A stretch of 64,000 nt of DNA from Arenibacter algicola (GCF_018860365.1 NZ_JAHKPO010000024.1:434001-498000), one strand, 5' to 3'. Shown: positions 34,828 to 44,716, counted from the first letter of the stretch. A program made the numbers and translations. The notes: generated by a model from the letters alone, not told the origin.

Positions 34828-36036
34828 CTAATCGTTTAGAACAGGCTGCGTCCAAGCCGATTCGTATTTGATGTCCTCTATTGGGTTTTCCTGAAGTTTT
34901 GAAGAAGTTATTTTACTCCTTACAAACAATATATCATCCGTTAGCTCAAAATTGGCAGAACTGCCTTCAACAGTCTTCAACTCCTGTACCTCCGTTTCCC
35001 CTTTTAGGCAACCAAGAAAGGTTATGGTATAATTAATACCAGCTTCCGGTTCCACTTCCACTTTTATAATCTTATTGTCCAAATCCACGGTTTTAAGAGT
35101 AACCCCGGTGGTGGAATAAAAATCGCCCTTTTCCATGGCCTCTATCAATGCAGGAGCCGATAAGGTATCAGACTGTACCATCACCCAACCCCTACCGGAA
35201 TTGCTCCATTTACTGCCCATTTTATGGTAGTTATGGGAATCATCGGTTGCCAATCCATACATAATGGGCTTCTTGGCCGCTAAATAGGATATATTGATCT
35301 GATCCCACATTTCCTCTGTAGAAATATGTGTTGAATCCCCCATATTATGCACCATAGGATGACCGTTGTACACTTCAAAAAAGCGCTCTCCATTCAAGGA
35401 TATCATATCTTCAAGGCTAATACTGTAATAAAAGTTGGGGTGGTTTATATGGGGCATAATCGGAACTCCCGTTTCTTTCCGTTGTTTAAGCACCGCATCC
35501 AGATTGTTTTGCATGACTTCGGAGATACTATTTCCTCCCTGGGGATCTATCTTTTCTTGAATATTTGTAGCGTTCATATGAACATGCTTACCCTCGTACC
35601 TGTCCGTTATTTCCTCAGAATGAATGACCAAAAATTCTCCCGGTTTTTCAAAAAGGTCCCTATACTCTGCATAAGTCTTTAATTTTACATGCACTTTTCC
35701 CGAGTCCGTTTTATGTTCTACCCAATCCTCCCCATAAGTAGACAAATACTTCTCAAAGCTTTTTTGATAAATGGAATCTTCCCTTAGCTGTACCCATTTT
35801 TCTTCCATAGAAATGGTATTATGATCCGATAGGGCTATAAATTGATAGTCGTGCGACTTGTACCAATCCAAAATAGTCTCAGGAAACTCGTCCCCATCGC
35901 TCCAGAAGGAATGGGTGTGCAGATTCCCTTTGTACCACCTTTTCTTTAAAGCTTCGTTAGTGCTTTTTGTACTATCGCCGCAGCTTCCGATCAAAAAGGT
36001 CAAAATTAATACAACAGAGGGTAAAATATGTTTCAT
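34828..36036 (-). CDS. PHP-domain hydrolase lipoprotein
   Basis: About 402 residues: lipoprotein signal (LTFLIGSCGDSTKS) then a PHP (polymerase and histidinol phosphatase) metal-dependent domain. Metal ligands are visible in NLHTHSFWSDGDE, ALSDHNTIS and PHINHPNF, with a late DDSHNYH segment. Probably a periplasmic phosphoesterase; substrate unknown. An upstream ATG at 36066 adds 10 residues before the signal peptide; the internal Met is a better start. Confidence 0.82.
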   Translation of the reverse strand: MKHILPSVVLILTFLIGSCGDSTKSTNEALKKRWYKGNLHTHSFWSDGDEFPETILDWYKSHDYQFIALSDHNTISMEEKWVQLREDSIYQKSFEKYLSTYGEDWVEHKTDSGKVHVKLKTYAEYRDLFEKPGEFLVIHSEEITDRYEGKHVHMNATNIQEKIDPQGGNSISEVMQNNLDAVLKQRKETGVPIMPHINHPNFYYSISLEDMISLNGERFFEVYNGHPMVHNMGDSTHISTEEMWDQINISYLAAKKPIMYGLATDDSHNYHKMGSKWSNSGRGWVMVQSDTLSAPALIEAMEKGDFYSTTGVTLKTVDLDNKIIKVEVEPEAGINYTITFLGCLKGETEVQELKTVEGSSANFELTDDILFVRSKITSSKLQENPIEDIKYESAWTQPVLND

Positions 36037-36198
36037 TTCTAAGCTTGTTTGGAAATTAATGCTCAAAAGTTAATGAAAATGTATTAAAAATCAGGGAATA
36101 AGCTAAAAATCAACCATAATATTACCATTATATAATACATGGTTCTGGACAATTTAGACACACTTAATATACTGTGTAAAACCAATTACATTTTCGTC

Positions 36199-36206
36199 TA
36201 TTTTTG
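36199..36206 (+). promoter_or_regulatory. -7 box of 2OG-oxygenase gene
   Basis: TATTTTTG, an exact TAnnTTTG match, 24 bases before the apparent TTG start of the next gene. Confidence 0.45.
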
Positions 36207-36230
36207 TCCGATTTTTAAAACCATACCAAC

Positions 36231-36875
36231 TTGGTAGAACTATTTGAACAACTGGAGTTTAAGGAGAATCCACTTTTTGAAAAAGTGATAGAGGATATCT
36301 TGATACAGAAATACAGTATTATAGACGATTTTTTCTCGCCTGAAGATGTGGCCGAATTACGGGATTCCCTATTGGCCAAATATGAAGAGGACCAGTTTAA
36401 AAAAGCAGCTATTGGGAATCGTGTCAACGAATTGATCATAAGGGCGATCCGAGGCGATTTTATTCTATGGATGGATGAAAGCAGTAAGGATGTACTGGAG
36501 CAACAATTTTTTTTGAAAATTAATGAATTGGCCAATTATCTGAACAAGACCTGCTTTATGGGAATCCTGTTCAAAGAATTTCACTATGCCATTTATCCTG
36601 AAGGTACTTTCTACAAAAGACATTTGGATACCTTTCAAAATGACGATAGACGTAAACTTTCCATGGTCTGTTATTTGAATGAACCAGACTGGATACCCGA
36701 AAAAGATGGTGGTGAATTGGTACTATACCTGCCCACAGAACAAGGGGAAGAGGCAAAACATATTACCCCCTTTCCGGGAAGGGTCGTTATTTTTGAAAGT
36801 CAGGAATTGGAGCACGAGGTTAAACCTGCCCATCGCGAAAGGCTGAGCATCACCGGGTGGTTAAAGACCAGATAA
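36231..36875 (+). CDS. 2OG-Fe(II) oxygenase family protein
   Basis: A 214-residue non-haem iron dioxygenase of the prolyl 4-hydroxylase-like group. The facial triad is visible: KRHLDTF (His-x-Asp) and LEHEV (distal His), with Arg in RLSITGW binding 2-oxoglutarate. Substrate unknown, perhaps a ribosomal or elongation-factor prolyl residue as in PHD-like enzymes. The apparent initiation codon is TTG; no in-frame ATG lies near the start. Confidence 0.82.
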   Translation: MVELFEQLEFKENPLFEKVIEDILIQKYSIIDDFFSPEDVAELRDSLLAKYEEDQFKKAAIGNRVNELIIRAIRGDFILWMDESSKDVLEQQFFLKINELANYLNKTCFMGILFKEFHYAIYPEGTFYKRHLDTFQNDDRRKLSMVCYLNEPDWIPEKDGGELVLYLPTEQGEEAKHITPFPGRVVIFESQELEHEVKPAHRERLSITGWLKTR

Positions 36876-36880
36876 CCGAC

Positions 36881-36994
36881 TTATCTTTTATATTTTCTAT
36901 TGTTTTTAATTCGATTAACGAAATAAACTACCAATAAAACTAAGGCTAGTAAAGGGAAAACAAAGTTCCCGTTTAAGAACGATAAAATATCCAT
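36881..36994 (-). CDS. Putative 37-residue single-pass membrane protein
   Basis: A small minus-strand frame encoding 37 residues. The N-terminus (MDILSFLNGNF) is followed by a hydrophobic helix of about 17 residues (VFPLLALVLLVVYFV) and a strongly basic tail (NRIKNNRKYKR), consistent with an inner-membrane microprotein with positive-inside topology. It lies 39 bases downstream of the DUF4199 gene on the same strand and ends 5 bases from the convergent oxygenase gene. Amino-acid pattern supports it; no homologue is known to me. Confidence 0.5.
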   Translation of the reverse strand: MDILSFLNGNFVFPLLALVLLVVYFVNRIKNNRKYKR

Positions 36995-37033
36995 TATAAA
37001 AGTTTAAAAAAATAAAACGGTAAACGGTACCGG

Positions 37034-37510
37034 TTATTGCTTCTTCACAAAAAATGCCACAATCGCCGAAGTAACGATTCCCATGGTCAATGCGCCAAAA
37101 AGACTTTGAAGTATATAGCTTTTCAAATTAAAATAGCTCTCTGCAGCTTCTTGATCCATTTTTCCCGAATCCACCACAAAATTAATAATATTTGTAAAAT
37201 ATTCGGGCGTAATTAAAGTACTGGTGATATATTGAGTTAACGGACTTATTACGGCAATGATTACACTTAAAATAATACCGCTGATAAATCCTTGTTTCCA
37301 ATTCATTTTTCCATTGTAATCCACTTTTCTTTTGTCCAATAAGGCCAATACGTACACTGCGATAGCTATGATGGCAAAAAAGTTGGTATATATGGCGTGC
37401 TTTTCAATGAGTACATCGTGCCAGCCCATAGATTTCTCAAAAACCATCCAAAGCAGGGTAGCCAATGCAAATATAATGGCCCATTTAATTTCAATACGGT
37501 ACTTGCTCAT
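37034..37510 (-). CDS. DUF4199 membrane protein
   Basis: A 158-residue integral membrane protein with four hydrophobic segments, typical of DUF4199 in Bacteroidetes (IKWAIIFALATLLWMVFEK at the N-terminus, MNWKQGFISGIILS in the middle). Function unknown. Starts 3 bases after the enoyl-CoA hydratase gene on the same strand. Confidence 0.82.
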   Translation of the reverse strand: MSKYRIEIKWAIIFALATLLWMVFEKSMGWHDVLIEKHAIYTNFFAIIAIAVYVLALLDKRKVDYNGKMNWKQGFISGIILSVIIAVISPLTQYITSTLITPEYFTNIINFVVDSGKMDQEAAESYFNLKSYILQSLFGALTMGIVTSAIVAFFVKKQ

Positions 37511-37513
37511 AAT

Positions 37514-38284
37514 CTAGTTATTTTTGAATTTTTCCAATGCTTTCTTAGTTTCTTCGGAAATTGCCAAACGTCCGGTAATTTCTGCCCGGTTGGTCAGTAA
37601 AGTGTCCCAATGTCCAGTCCCTTCCCAAAGCACTTTTTTCCATTCCTCCAAGGCTTCTGGATTATAGCTGGCTAATTTTTGCGCGAAAATATCCAGTTCC
37701 TTGTCCATTTCCCCCTGTTTATCAAATACTTTTGAAAACAACCCCTTTTCCTGTGCCCAATAGGCATTTTTCCATTCATTGGGGGAAAGCGACAGTTCCG
37801 ATAGGGCGGCAACACCCATTTTACGCTGCACCGCTGGTGCAATCACCAAGGGTGCAATGCCTATGGTTAGCTCGGATAAGCGTATGGAGGCTGCCTCAAC
37901 GGCAAATACGTAATCGCATGCAGATATAATTCCGACTCCACCGCCTACTGCTTTACCTTGCACCCTGCCCACGATTAGCTTTTTACAGGTCCGCATTGCA
38001 TTGATAAGATGGGCAAATCCGCTAAAGAATATTTTACCATCGGACAAATTGTCCACTTCCAATAATTCATCAAAGGAGGCTCCTGCACAAAAAGCCCTAT
38101 CCCCTTCAGATTTTAATATAATTACGGATACCTCCCCGTTATTGGATAATTCCCCCAAAGTCTTTGTGAGCCTTTCCAATAGTTCCGATACAAATGAATT
38201 ACTGGCAGGGTGTCCAAATTCTACTGTGGCAATGCCATTGATGATGCTGGTATATAAACTTCCGTTAGATCGGCTGGTACCCAT
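37514..38284 (-). CDS. Enoyl-CoA hydratase/isomerase family protein
   Basis: A 256-residue crotonase-fold enzyme. The oxyanion-hole segments are FCAGASFDEL and GKAVGGGVGIISACDYVFA. The second catalytic acid position is not obvious around LTIGIAPLVIAP, so the exact reaction (hydratase, isomerase or another crotonase) cannot be read. Possibly leucine or fatty-acid degradation. Confidence 0.87.
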   Translation of the reverse strand: MGTSRSNGSLYTSIINGIATVEFGHPASNSFVSELLERLTKTLGELSNNGEVSVIILKSEGDRAFCAGASFDELLEVDNLSDGKIFFSGFAHLINAMRTCKKLIVGRVQGKAVGGGVGIISACDYVFAVEAASIRLSELTIGIAPLVIAPAVQRKMGVAALSELSLSPNEWKNAYWAQEKGLFSKVFDKQGEMDKELDIFAQKLASYNPEALEEWKKVLWEGTGHWDTLLTNRAEITGRLAISEETKKALEKFKNN

Positions 38285-38311
38285 ATTATTATCCTTAGTG
38301 GTATTTCAAAT

Positions 38312-39646
38312 TTACACGTTTTGAAGAAGCGGACGAAACTTTCGCCTAAATTTCCATACCAAAGCCCCGCCCCTGATAAACATCCAAATGGTAAATGCGA
38401 TCCAGATTCCATACAGTCCCCATCCTAGAAATTTACCAAGGAATAGCATTGGAACAAAGCCTAGGAAAGTAGCTACCAATAAAACATTCCTAAGGTATTT
38501 CATTTCCCCTAAACCTTTAAAAAGTCCGTCGAAAACAAAGGCGACCATATTCATTGGGATTCCTAGAATAAGGATAAAAAATATAGAATAGAAGGCTTGC
38601 AATACCGTTATATCATTGGAAAAAATACGTCCTATAGGTCTATAGAACAGGAAGCCTACTGCAGCAAGTATTAAACTAATCACAAAACCGTACAACATTA
38701 TTTTTTTTGCCAATTCCCAAAGTCCGTCGTAGTTCTTGGCACCCAATAGCTTACCGCCCATAATATTCCCCGCGGCACCATAGCCATCAATAAAAAAAGC
38801 AGAAAAAAGCCACAGGTTTATAGCAATGGTATGTGCCCCTATAAATTTGTCCCCTAAGGCAGTTGCCTCCCTAACCGCCAAAATTAAAGCAATGTTTAAG
38901 GCAAGTGCCCTAACAAAAAGGTTTAGGCTCATGACCACCAACCTACCCAATTCCGGGTGTAGGGGGAATTTAAGGGCCAAGCTGATATTTGTTTTAGTAA
39001 TCAGCAGTACAAATGCCATTAAAGCCATAATACCCTGGGCAATTAAACTGGCCCAGGCCGCCCCTTCCAAATACATAGGGGTAATTATCCCTTCCACGCC
39101 ATAAACCAAAATAAAATCCAATACTATATTTAAAACAGCCCCCGTGATGGCGATCAACATAGGATAATAGGTATTCTGCAATCCTCTAAAAATACCCATA
39201 ACGGCAAATACAAATAGGGTTAGGGGAAAACCCCAAACCCTTATGGAATAATAAGAAATACAGAGCTCCAGAATTTTTCCCGAGGCGTTGAGCAAAACAA
39301 ATATTTCCTCCACCACAAAAACAGTGGAAAGGAGAATGACAATACTCAGCAGAATGTTTAGGAAAATGGCTTGTGCCGGCAGCGTTTTAACCCTTTCCAA
39401 CTTACCTGCACCCAAGTATTGGGAAATTATAGCGGAAATGGCGCTACGGGTCTGACCTAAAATCCAAATCAACATGGACAAAAATGAACCCACTATTCCT
39501 GCTGCTGCCAAGGATTCCATCCCATCTTGGGGAATGTTGCCCACTATGGCCGTATCGGTTATGGATAAAATTGGTTCAGCTATACCCGCAATAGTGGCGG
39601 GAATGGCAAGGTTATTAATCGTTTTAAAATTAATTGGGCTCTTCAA
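38312..39646 (-). CDS. MATE family efflux transporter
   Basis: A 444-residue inner-membrane MATE (DinF-like) antiporter with about 12 hydrophobic segments in two similar halves. Typical N-terminal phrase: IAEPILSITDTAIVGNI. It uses a sodium or proton gradient to expel organic cations or drugs. Lies between GNAT and crotonase genes on the same strand with short gaps. Confidence 0.9.
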   Translation of the reverse strand: MKSPINFKTINNLAIPATIAGIAEPILSITDTAIVGNIPQDGMESLAAAGIVGSFLSMLIWILGQTRSAISAIISQYLGAGKLERVKTLPAQAIFLNILLSIVILLSTVFVVEEIFVLLNASGKILELCISYYSIRVWGFPLTLFVFAVMGIFRGLQNTYYPMLIAITGAVLNIVLDFILVYGVEGIITPMYLEGAAWASLIAQGIMALMAFVLLITKTNISLALKFPLHPELGRLVVMSLNLFVRALALNIALILAVREATALGDKFIGAHTIAINLWLFSAFFIDGYGAAGNIMGGKLLGAKNYDGLWELAKKIMLYGFVISLILAAVGFLFYRPIGRIFSNDITVLQAFYSIFFILILGIPMNMVAFVFDGLFKGLGEMKYLRNVLLVATFLGFVPMLFLGKFLGWGLYGIWIAFTIWMFIRGGALVWKFRRKFRPLLQNV

Positions 39647-39657
39647 AAAAGAATATT

Positions 39658-40158
39658 TTATAAAATTAGCTCATAACAATGAAAGGGAAATTCACTTTGT
39701 TTGGGGAAATATATATCCCCAACTGTCTGGTAACCCCGTGCCTGATAAAATCTATTATTGCGGCCATTTTTACTGAAAGTATCCAGCCTTACGGAAATAA
39801 ACCCGCCCCTACAGGCATAATCCTCTCCAAAATCCATTAATTCCTTGGCATAGCCCTTTTTTTGTGCTTTAGGATGCACTGCCAAGCGGTGAATGTAAAT
39901 ATTTTTTTTATTGGGCGTTAACCAGTTTATGGGACAATATTCTTCATCCATGAGCGTAGACAATACGATTATTCCAATTATTTCTTCATTTTCCTCCAAG
40001 ACATAAAGTTCCTTGCGGGCAATATCCTTTTCAAAGGCTTCTTTAGACGGATAATACTCGTTCCACTGATAAATGCCCTCGTCTATCATGCTTTTTGCGC
40101 AGGCCTGCGTAATATTCAGAATATCGGGAATTTCCAATATCTTTGCCAATCGAATCAT
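39658..40158 (-). CDS. GNAT family N-acetyltransferase
   Basis: A 166-residue acetyltransferase. The acetyl-CoA binding region is IHRLAVHPKAQKKGYAKELMDFGE (shown in part), followed by RLDTFSKNGRNNRFYQARGYQ. Acceptor unknown. 11 bases upstream of the MATE gene on the same strand. Confidence 0.87.
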   Translation of the reverse strand: MIRLAKILEIPDILNITQACAKSMIDEGIYQWNEYYPSKEAFEKDIARKELYVLEENEEIIGIIVLSTLMDEEYCPINWLTPNKKNIYIHRLAVHPKAQKKGYAKELMDFGEDYACRGGFISVRLDTFSKNGRNNRFYQARGYQTVGDIYFPKQSEFPFHCYELIL

Positions 40159-40315
40159 GCACGGTTGAATTTAATTTGTAAATTTATACTATTCATGAAC
40201 AATTGAATTATATACAAGGGAAGAATTCTACTATATACGATAACCAAGATGTTTAACTACGCCATGTCTGACCAACAAACAAATAGAAGCGTTTAAAGCA
40301 ATTAATACTGAACTT

Positions 40316-41113
40316 ATGAAAAATATTCTCGTTCCTATCGGAACCTCTGAAAATGCCCATGAAACCTTACAATATGCGGTTGATTTCGCTACCGAATTTG
40401 ACTCCAACATTTATGTAATGGAAGTATTTAGTGTAAGTTCCAGTGCCAGCAGTTTGGCCAATATCAGGGAAAAAGTGGACGAACGCACCAAGGAGCACAT
40501 AAAAGGGGTCATTGACAAAGTAAATGCGAGGAATATTAACATAAAGATAGCCACTTATAACGGCGACATTGTTGATGGACTTAAAGATATTGATCGGGAT
40601 CTAGGGATTGATCTAATTATTTTGGCGCCTAGAAGTAATGACATTCAAGAGGAATATTATCTAGGAAATACTTCCGGAAAAATAGTAAAACAAACAGATA
40701 TCCCTACCCTTATTGTGCCAAAAGGGACCGTTTTTAAACCGTTTAAAACAATCTTGACAGCCTTTAAATCTGGGGTATTAAAGCAGAAGAGTATACTATA
40801 CCCCTTGGTTGAAATCAAGAAAAAATTCGAATCCAAGGTGAGTCTATTGTTCGTAAAAACCCCTGGATACACTAAGGAAGATCTTAAAATAAACATGTCA
40901 TTAATGGGCCTGAGTTCTGAACTTACCCAATCTGAAAACCCCTCGACCTATTTGGGGGTATTGCAGCATTTTGAGGCAAAACATCCGGACTTATTATGTG
41001 TTTTTAGGAGAAAAAGAGGGTTCTTTAAAAAATTATGGGAAAGGAACACCATTCTTAAATCGGAATTTTATGCCCCGGTACCTGTTTTGGTCCTAAGTGT
41101 AAAGAAAGACTAA
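40316..41113 (+). CDS. Universal stress protein, two Usp domains
   Basis: A 265-residue protein: a clear first Usp domain (KNILVPIGTSENAHETLQYA, then LIILAPRSNDIQEEYYLGNTSGKIVKQTDIPTLIVP in part) and a diverged second domain (FKTILTAFKSGVL). Cytoplasmic stress protein that usually binds ATP or related ligands. It precedes a tRNA gene and is alone on its strand. Confidence 0.88.
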   Translation: MKNILVPIGTSENAHETLQYAVDFATEFDSNIYVMEVFSVSSSASSLANIREKVDERTKEHIKGVIDKVNARNINIKIATYNGDIVDGLKDIDRDLGIDLIILAPRSNDIQEEYYLGNTSGKIVKQTDIPTLIVPKGTVFKPFKTILTAFKSGVLKQKSILYPLVEIKKKFESKVSLLFVKTPGYTKEDLKINMSLMGLSSELTQSENPSTYLGVLQHFEAKHPDLLCVFRRKRGFFKKLWERNTILKSEFYAPVPVLVLSVKKD

Positions 41114-41182
41114 GAAATTTGGAATTAGCTGAAATTGTGCTTTGATTATGTTGGAAAAAGTATTTTCTTTGCGGCAGCCAAA

Positions 41183-41260
<78 letters not shown>

Positions 41261-41296
41261 AATCAAACGCAATTGGTCTTGCGTATTAAAACTAAG

Positions 41297-41333
41297 GAAA
41301 GCCACTCAAGTTTATTTGAGTGGCTTTCGTGTT
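41297..41333 (+). terminator. Strong hairpin after tRNA-Ala
   Basis: 13-bp perfect stem GAAAGCCACTCAA / TTGAGTGGCTTTC (41297-41309 with 41316-41328), 6-base loop, followed by GTGTTTT. It would terminate the tRNA transcript and may also act on the convergent receptor gene. Confidence 0.75.
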
Positions 41334-41371
41334 TTAAAAGGCCAATGCTTAACCTCAAAATTTGGATAATC

Positions 41372-43795
41372 TTACATCCGATTGCGCTCCTCTTGGGATC
41401 CCGTTTCCCGTTTTCTAGTTTCCTTTACTTTTTTATTCCCGAAGGGAAACGAATAGGTTAGCTGAAATACCCTTTCGGACCAATCGTTATTACCATAGGT
41501 CTTTATGCCCAATTCGGGCTGGTCGTATTCCCATTCTATGATACCGCTAGTGGCAGTGATATCCTGTATACTGAAGGTAAGGGAACTCTCGTTCCTAAAT
41601 TTCTTGCTGATCCCAAAGTTAATGTAATGACGCAAGTACTGCTCTTGGTCTCCGGATATGTACGGACTCATATACCTACCATCTATGTTGGCGGTCCATG
41701 AATTACCTAGTTCAAAAACGTTGGCCAATTGGGCCGTAACGGTAAATAACCCTTTTTCAAAAGGTAGGGGCCGATTAGAAGCATCTTTTACCTTTTTGTA
41801 GGCACCGTCCAAATTCCAATTCATTTTCCACATCTTACTAATTTTTATAGGGAAGCTCATATTTAACAGGAACCCATCCATTTGATCAAAATTAATGGGG
41901 ATACTTGTCTGCAGATTCTTTTCCTTATTCACTGTGTTATAGAAAGCGATGGCACCCTTGGCCCTGTTTATTTCCATCGAGATCAAAAAAGAACCCTGGT
42001 TATATGCCAGCCTGACCGCATTGGTAAACGATGGCCTAATCCGCGTATTTGAACTGGCGAATAACGACGGGTCTATTAAAACGTAGTAACCTGCCAGACT
42101 AAAAAAAGACGGACGCTCAATACGGCGGTTAAAGGATAAAGTCAGCGACTTGGTCGAATCAATAGCGTAGCTGGTCCTGACGACCGGAAAAATATTATTG
42201 TAAGTAACGCTAAAGTCGTTCTCTCCAACGGTATCGTCAAGTTCATAATTATAATGCTCCAGTCTAAGGCCCAGATTACTTTCCCATTTCCCGTTCCATT
42301 GTTTATGAAACGAGGCATAGGCTGCCAAAACCTTTTCCGCAATGTCATCGTTCATTGTGAATGCTTCGTCCACTTCCCAAACACCGGATGTACTGTTCCG
42401 AATCTGTGATTGGGTATTGGAGTTATTAAAAGTGCCTTTGAGACCTGTTTCCCATTTGTTGCCCGCTTCGGTCTCCCATTCAAAATCGGCCTTTGCCGTT
42501 TTGATTTCAAATTGTGATTCACGACCAACTTCTGTTCTTTCAATAGCTTCCGCAGGATCAAGATTGGAAAGTTCGGAAGAATTTTGCACATCCAGTGTTA
42601 CCCTATCCACATCAATATTTAAAGAGGCATTAGCCCCTATTTTTCGAAAATAGTTTAGATTTATAAAGGTGTTACTGTTAGGATTGTCAACATCAAGGAG
42701 GAATTCTGAATCGGTATTGGGCACCGAATTTATTGAACCACTTGACCTACTAGTATAATCATGGCCCAGTTCGTTATTTTTGGAATACCCAAAAAGACCC
42801 CCTACAATGTTGTTTTTATCAATTTCAAAATCGGCCCCCAATGTAAAACCCAATGAATTGCTGGTAGGGTTTTCAAATTTCAACTTATTCTCGTAATAGT
42901 AATAATCGCCCTCATATTCATATTCCCTAAAATGATTTATCAATAACTGGGGCGATCTGCTATGAAAGCCAGTGGCATTGCCATAAATGTTCAAACTGTT
43001 ATTGCGATAATTAAAGTCGGTGCTTCCGTTAAATTTTTCCCTTTGCCCAATACCAGCGGTAAAACTAGCGTTACCGTTAAACCCATAAAGATTGTTTTCC
43101 TTCATGACAATATGGATAATACCAGCGGCATTATCGGCATCATATTTGGCCGAGGGCTGATGTATGAGTTCTATACGATCAATGCTTTCTGCCCGCATTC
43201 CCTTTAATTGCTGTATCAAATTACCCTTGGGTACGCGCGATACCCTATCGTTTATCATAATCAGCACCTCGCCCTTATTGTTTAGACTAATACTGTTCGA
43301 ATTCTCCTGTACCATTACCCCAGGTGCCTTTTGAAGGACTTGCAGGGCATTATTACCACTAAAAGTAGGCAGGGATCCCACATTCAAGATCAACCTATCG
43401 CTCATTTGTTGGAATAAGGCCTTACGCCCAACCACCTGAACGCCTTGTAACTGTTGGCTCATAGGTGATAATTGGATATTCCCCGTAGAATGCTCTTTTA
43501 AATCGGTAAGTGCTATAGATCTGTAGTAAGGTTCATATCCCAAGAGGGAAATATTAAGTATATAATTACCAATTGATATTCCTTCAATAACAAACCCTCC
43601 CTTGGTATCGGTAGTTACTCCCTTCACCAAAACAGAATCCGGTTGTTGTAAAAGAAGTACATGTGCGAAAGGCATAGCCTCTTTGTTTTCATCATAAACT
43701 TTTCCTGTCAGCCTAGCGTTCTGTCCACATAAGACCTGTCCTGCTCCCATAAGCAGTAGGACCACCACTAAACTATAATAATTGAGTTGACGCAT
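41372..43795 (-). CDS. Outer-membrane beta-barrel receptor with carboxypeptidase-like domain
   Basis: About 807 residues: signal peptide (SLVVVLLLMGAGQVLCG), a CarboxypepD regulatory-like domain (GKVYDENKEAMPFAHVLL), a TonB plug-like domain (LQVLQKAPGVMVQENS and GIIHIVMKEN), then a long barrel of the outer membrane protein beta-barrel type. Such proteins differ from classic SusC receptors and often have no assigned ligand. The frame extends to 43891; Met at 43795 gives a clean signal peptide and 43813 is an alternative. Confidence 0.85.
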   Translation of the reverse strand: MRQLNYYSLVVVLLLMGAGQVLCGQNARLTGKVYDENKEAMPFAHVLLLQQPDSVLVKGVTTDTKGGFVIEGISIGNYILNISLLGYEPYYRSIALTDLKEHSTGNIQLSPMSQQLQGVQVVGRKALFQQMSDRLILNVGSLPTFSGNNALQVLQKAPGVMVQENSNSISLNNKGEVLIMINDRVSRVPKGNLIQQLKGMRAESIDRIELIHQPSAKYDADNAAGIIHIVMKENNLYGFNGNASFTAGIGQREKFNGSTDFNYRNNSLNIYGNATGFHSRSPQLLINHFREYEYEGDYYYYENKLKFENPTSNSLGFTLGADFEIDKNNIVGGLFGYSKNNELGHDYTSRSSGSINSVPNTDSEFLLDVDNPNSNTFINLNYFRKIGANASLNIDVDRVTLDVQNSSELSNLDPAEAIERTEVGRESQFEIKTAKADFEWETEAGNKWETGLKGTFNNSNTQSQIRNSTSGVWEVDEAFTMNDDIAEKVLAAYASFHKQWNGKWESNLGLRLEHYNYELDDTVGENDFSVTYNNIFPVVRTSYAIDSTKSLTLSFNRRIERPSFFSLAGYYVLIDPSLFASSNTRIRPSFTNAVRLAYNQGSFLISMEINRAKGAIAFYNTVNKEKNLQTSIPINFDQMDGFLLNMSFPIKISKMWKMNWNLDGAYKKVKDASNRPLPFEKGLFTVTAQLANVFELGNSWTANIDGRYMSPYISGDQEQYLRHYINFGISKKFRNESSLTFSIQDITATSGIIEWEYDQPELGIKTYGNNDWSERVFQLTYSFPFGNKKVKETRKRETGSQEERNRM

Positions 43796-43976
43796 TGTGT
43801 ATATAATTTTCATTATTTCCCCACTAAGTGAGATTTGAAGGCTCTGGCCTTTTGTTGAAATGTTATCTGTAATTTCCTTCCGATGCCTCATGAGCCTTCC
43901 TTTGTCGGCAGAGAGGCCTGCCCTGAGGTAATTGACTTTGAGATGGTGCTATGGATCCTATAAGATCATAATGATA

Positions 43977-44007
43977 GGTGGGGAAATGAAAATATAGATT
44001 CCCCACC
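43977..44007. repeat. 9-bp inverted repeat in the receptor leader
   Basis: GGTGGGGAA (43977-43985) and TTCCCCACC (43999-44007), 13-base loop, in the gap between the SnoaL-like gene and the receptor gene. No T tract in either direction. It could be a leader structure of the receptor mRNA or a weak terminator. Confidence 0.4.
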
Positions 44008-44089
44008 GTGTGAATAAATGTTTGTACAGATGGTTTATTAAAAGAAAATAGCCAAAGCACTTGCCTATATTTATTGTTATGGCGCGCTT

Positions 44090-44593
44090 TTAACTGTCCT
44101 CTTTTGCCAAGGGTGAATGATGCTCGTGAACCATTTTCCATCCATTATCCGTCTTGACGAACAACAATGTTATTTGGTCATTAACCACCACTAGTTCCTC
44201 TCCAAATTTTAAATGAAAATCCGAGTGAAAGGTTAAATTGGCCACATCGCCATAAACGGCAATTTGTAAATCTTTGGCATCGAACTTTACTACCTCGGAC
44301 ACAGCACCAAAAACAGTTCGTTCATGCGCCTCGTTTGCATCACCCCCATTTCTTGGTTCTCCATTTTTGAATTCCGTAAACTTTGGACTGTAGGCGTGAA
44401 AGGAAATTAGTTTATCCATATCACCATCCTTAATACTTTGTGCAATTGCGCCAAAGGTCTCCATCACTTCTAGTTTCGCTTCCGGAAACTCATCATTTAT
44501 CAAATCGATCCTGTTTACTTCAGCTTGTTGTGCATATCCTGAAATTAAAATTCCAAAAATCATAATCATTGTAAGTGTCATCTTAGTTTTCAT
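44090..44593 (-). CDS. Exported SnoaL/NTF2-like protein
   Basis: A 167-residue protein with a signal peptide (LTMIMIFGILISGYAQ) and an NTF2/SnoaL-like alpha+beta barrel (DUF4440-type phrases: AQSIKDGDMDKLISFH and ITLLFVKTDNGWKMVHEHHS). The fold can bind small molecules or act as an enzyme; no function is assigned. Lies between the methyltransferase and the receptor on the same strand. Confidence 0.8.
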   Translation of the reverse strand: MKTKMTLTMIMIFGILISGYAQQAEVNRIDLINDEFPEAKLEVMETFGAIAQSIKDGDMDKLISFHAYSPKFTEFKNGEPRNGGDANEAHERTVFGAVSEVVKFDAKDLQIAVYGDVANLTFHSDFHLKFGEELVVVNDQITLLFVKTDNGWKMVHEHHSPLAKEDS

Positions 44594-44642
44594 AATCTTA
44601 AATTTATATAGTTAATAGTTTACTTTTTATGTGTTCGATATT

Positions 44643-44675
44643 TGCCAATAAGGATTGTTTTAATCCTTATTGGCA
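44643..44675. repeat. 14-bp inverted repeat downstream of methyltransferase
   Basis: TGCCAATAAGGATT / AATCCTTATTGGCA with a 5-base loop. It lies between the methyltransferase stop and the SnoaL-like start. There is no T run after it on the minus strand, so it may be an mRNA-stabilising hairpin rather than a terminator. Confidence 0.5.
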
Positions 44676-44716
44676 TAAAATCAACATGGTTGTATCTCCT
44701 AACAAGAATAAAAGAT

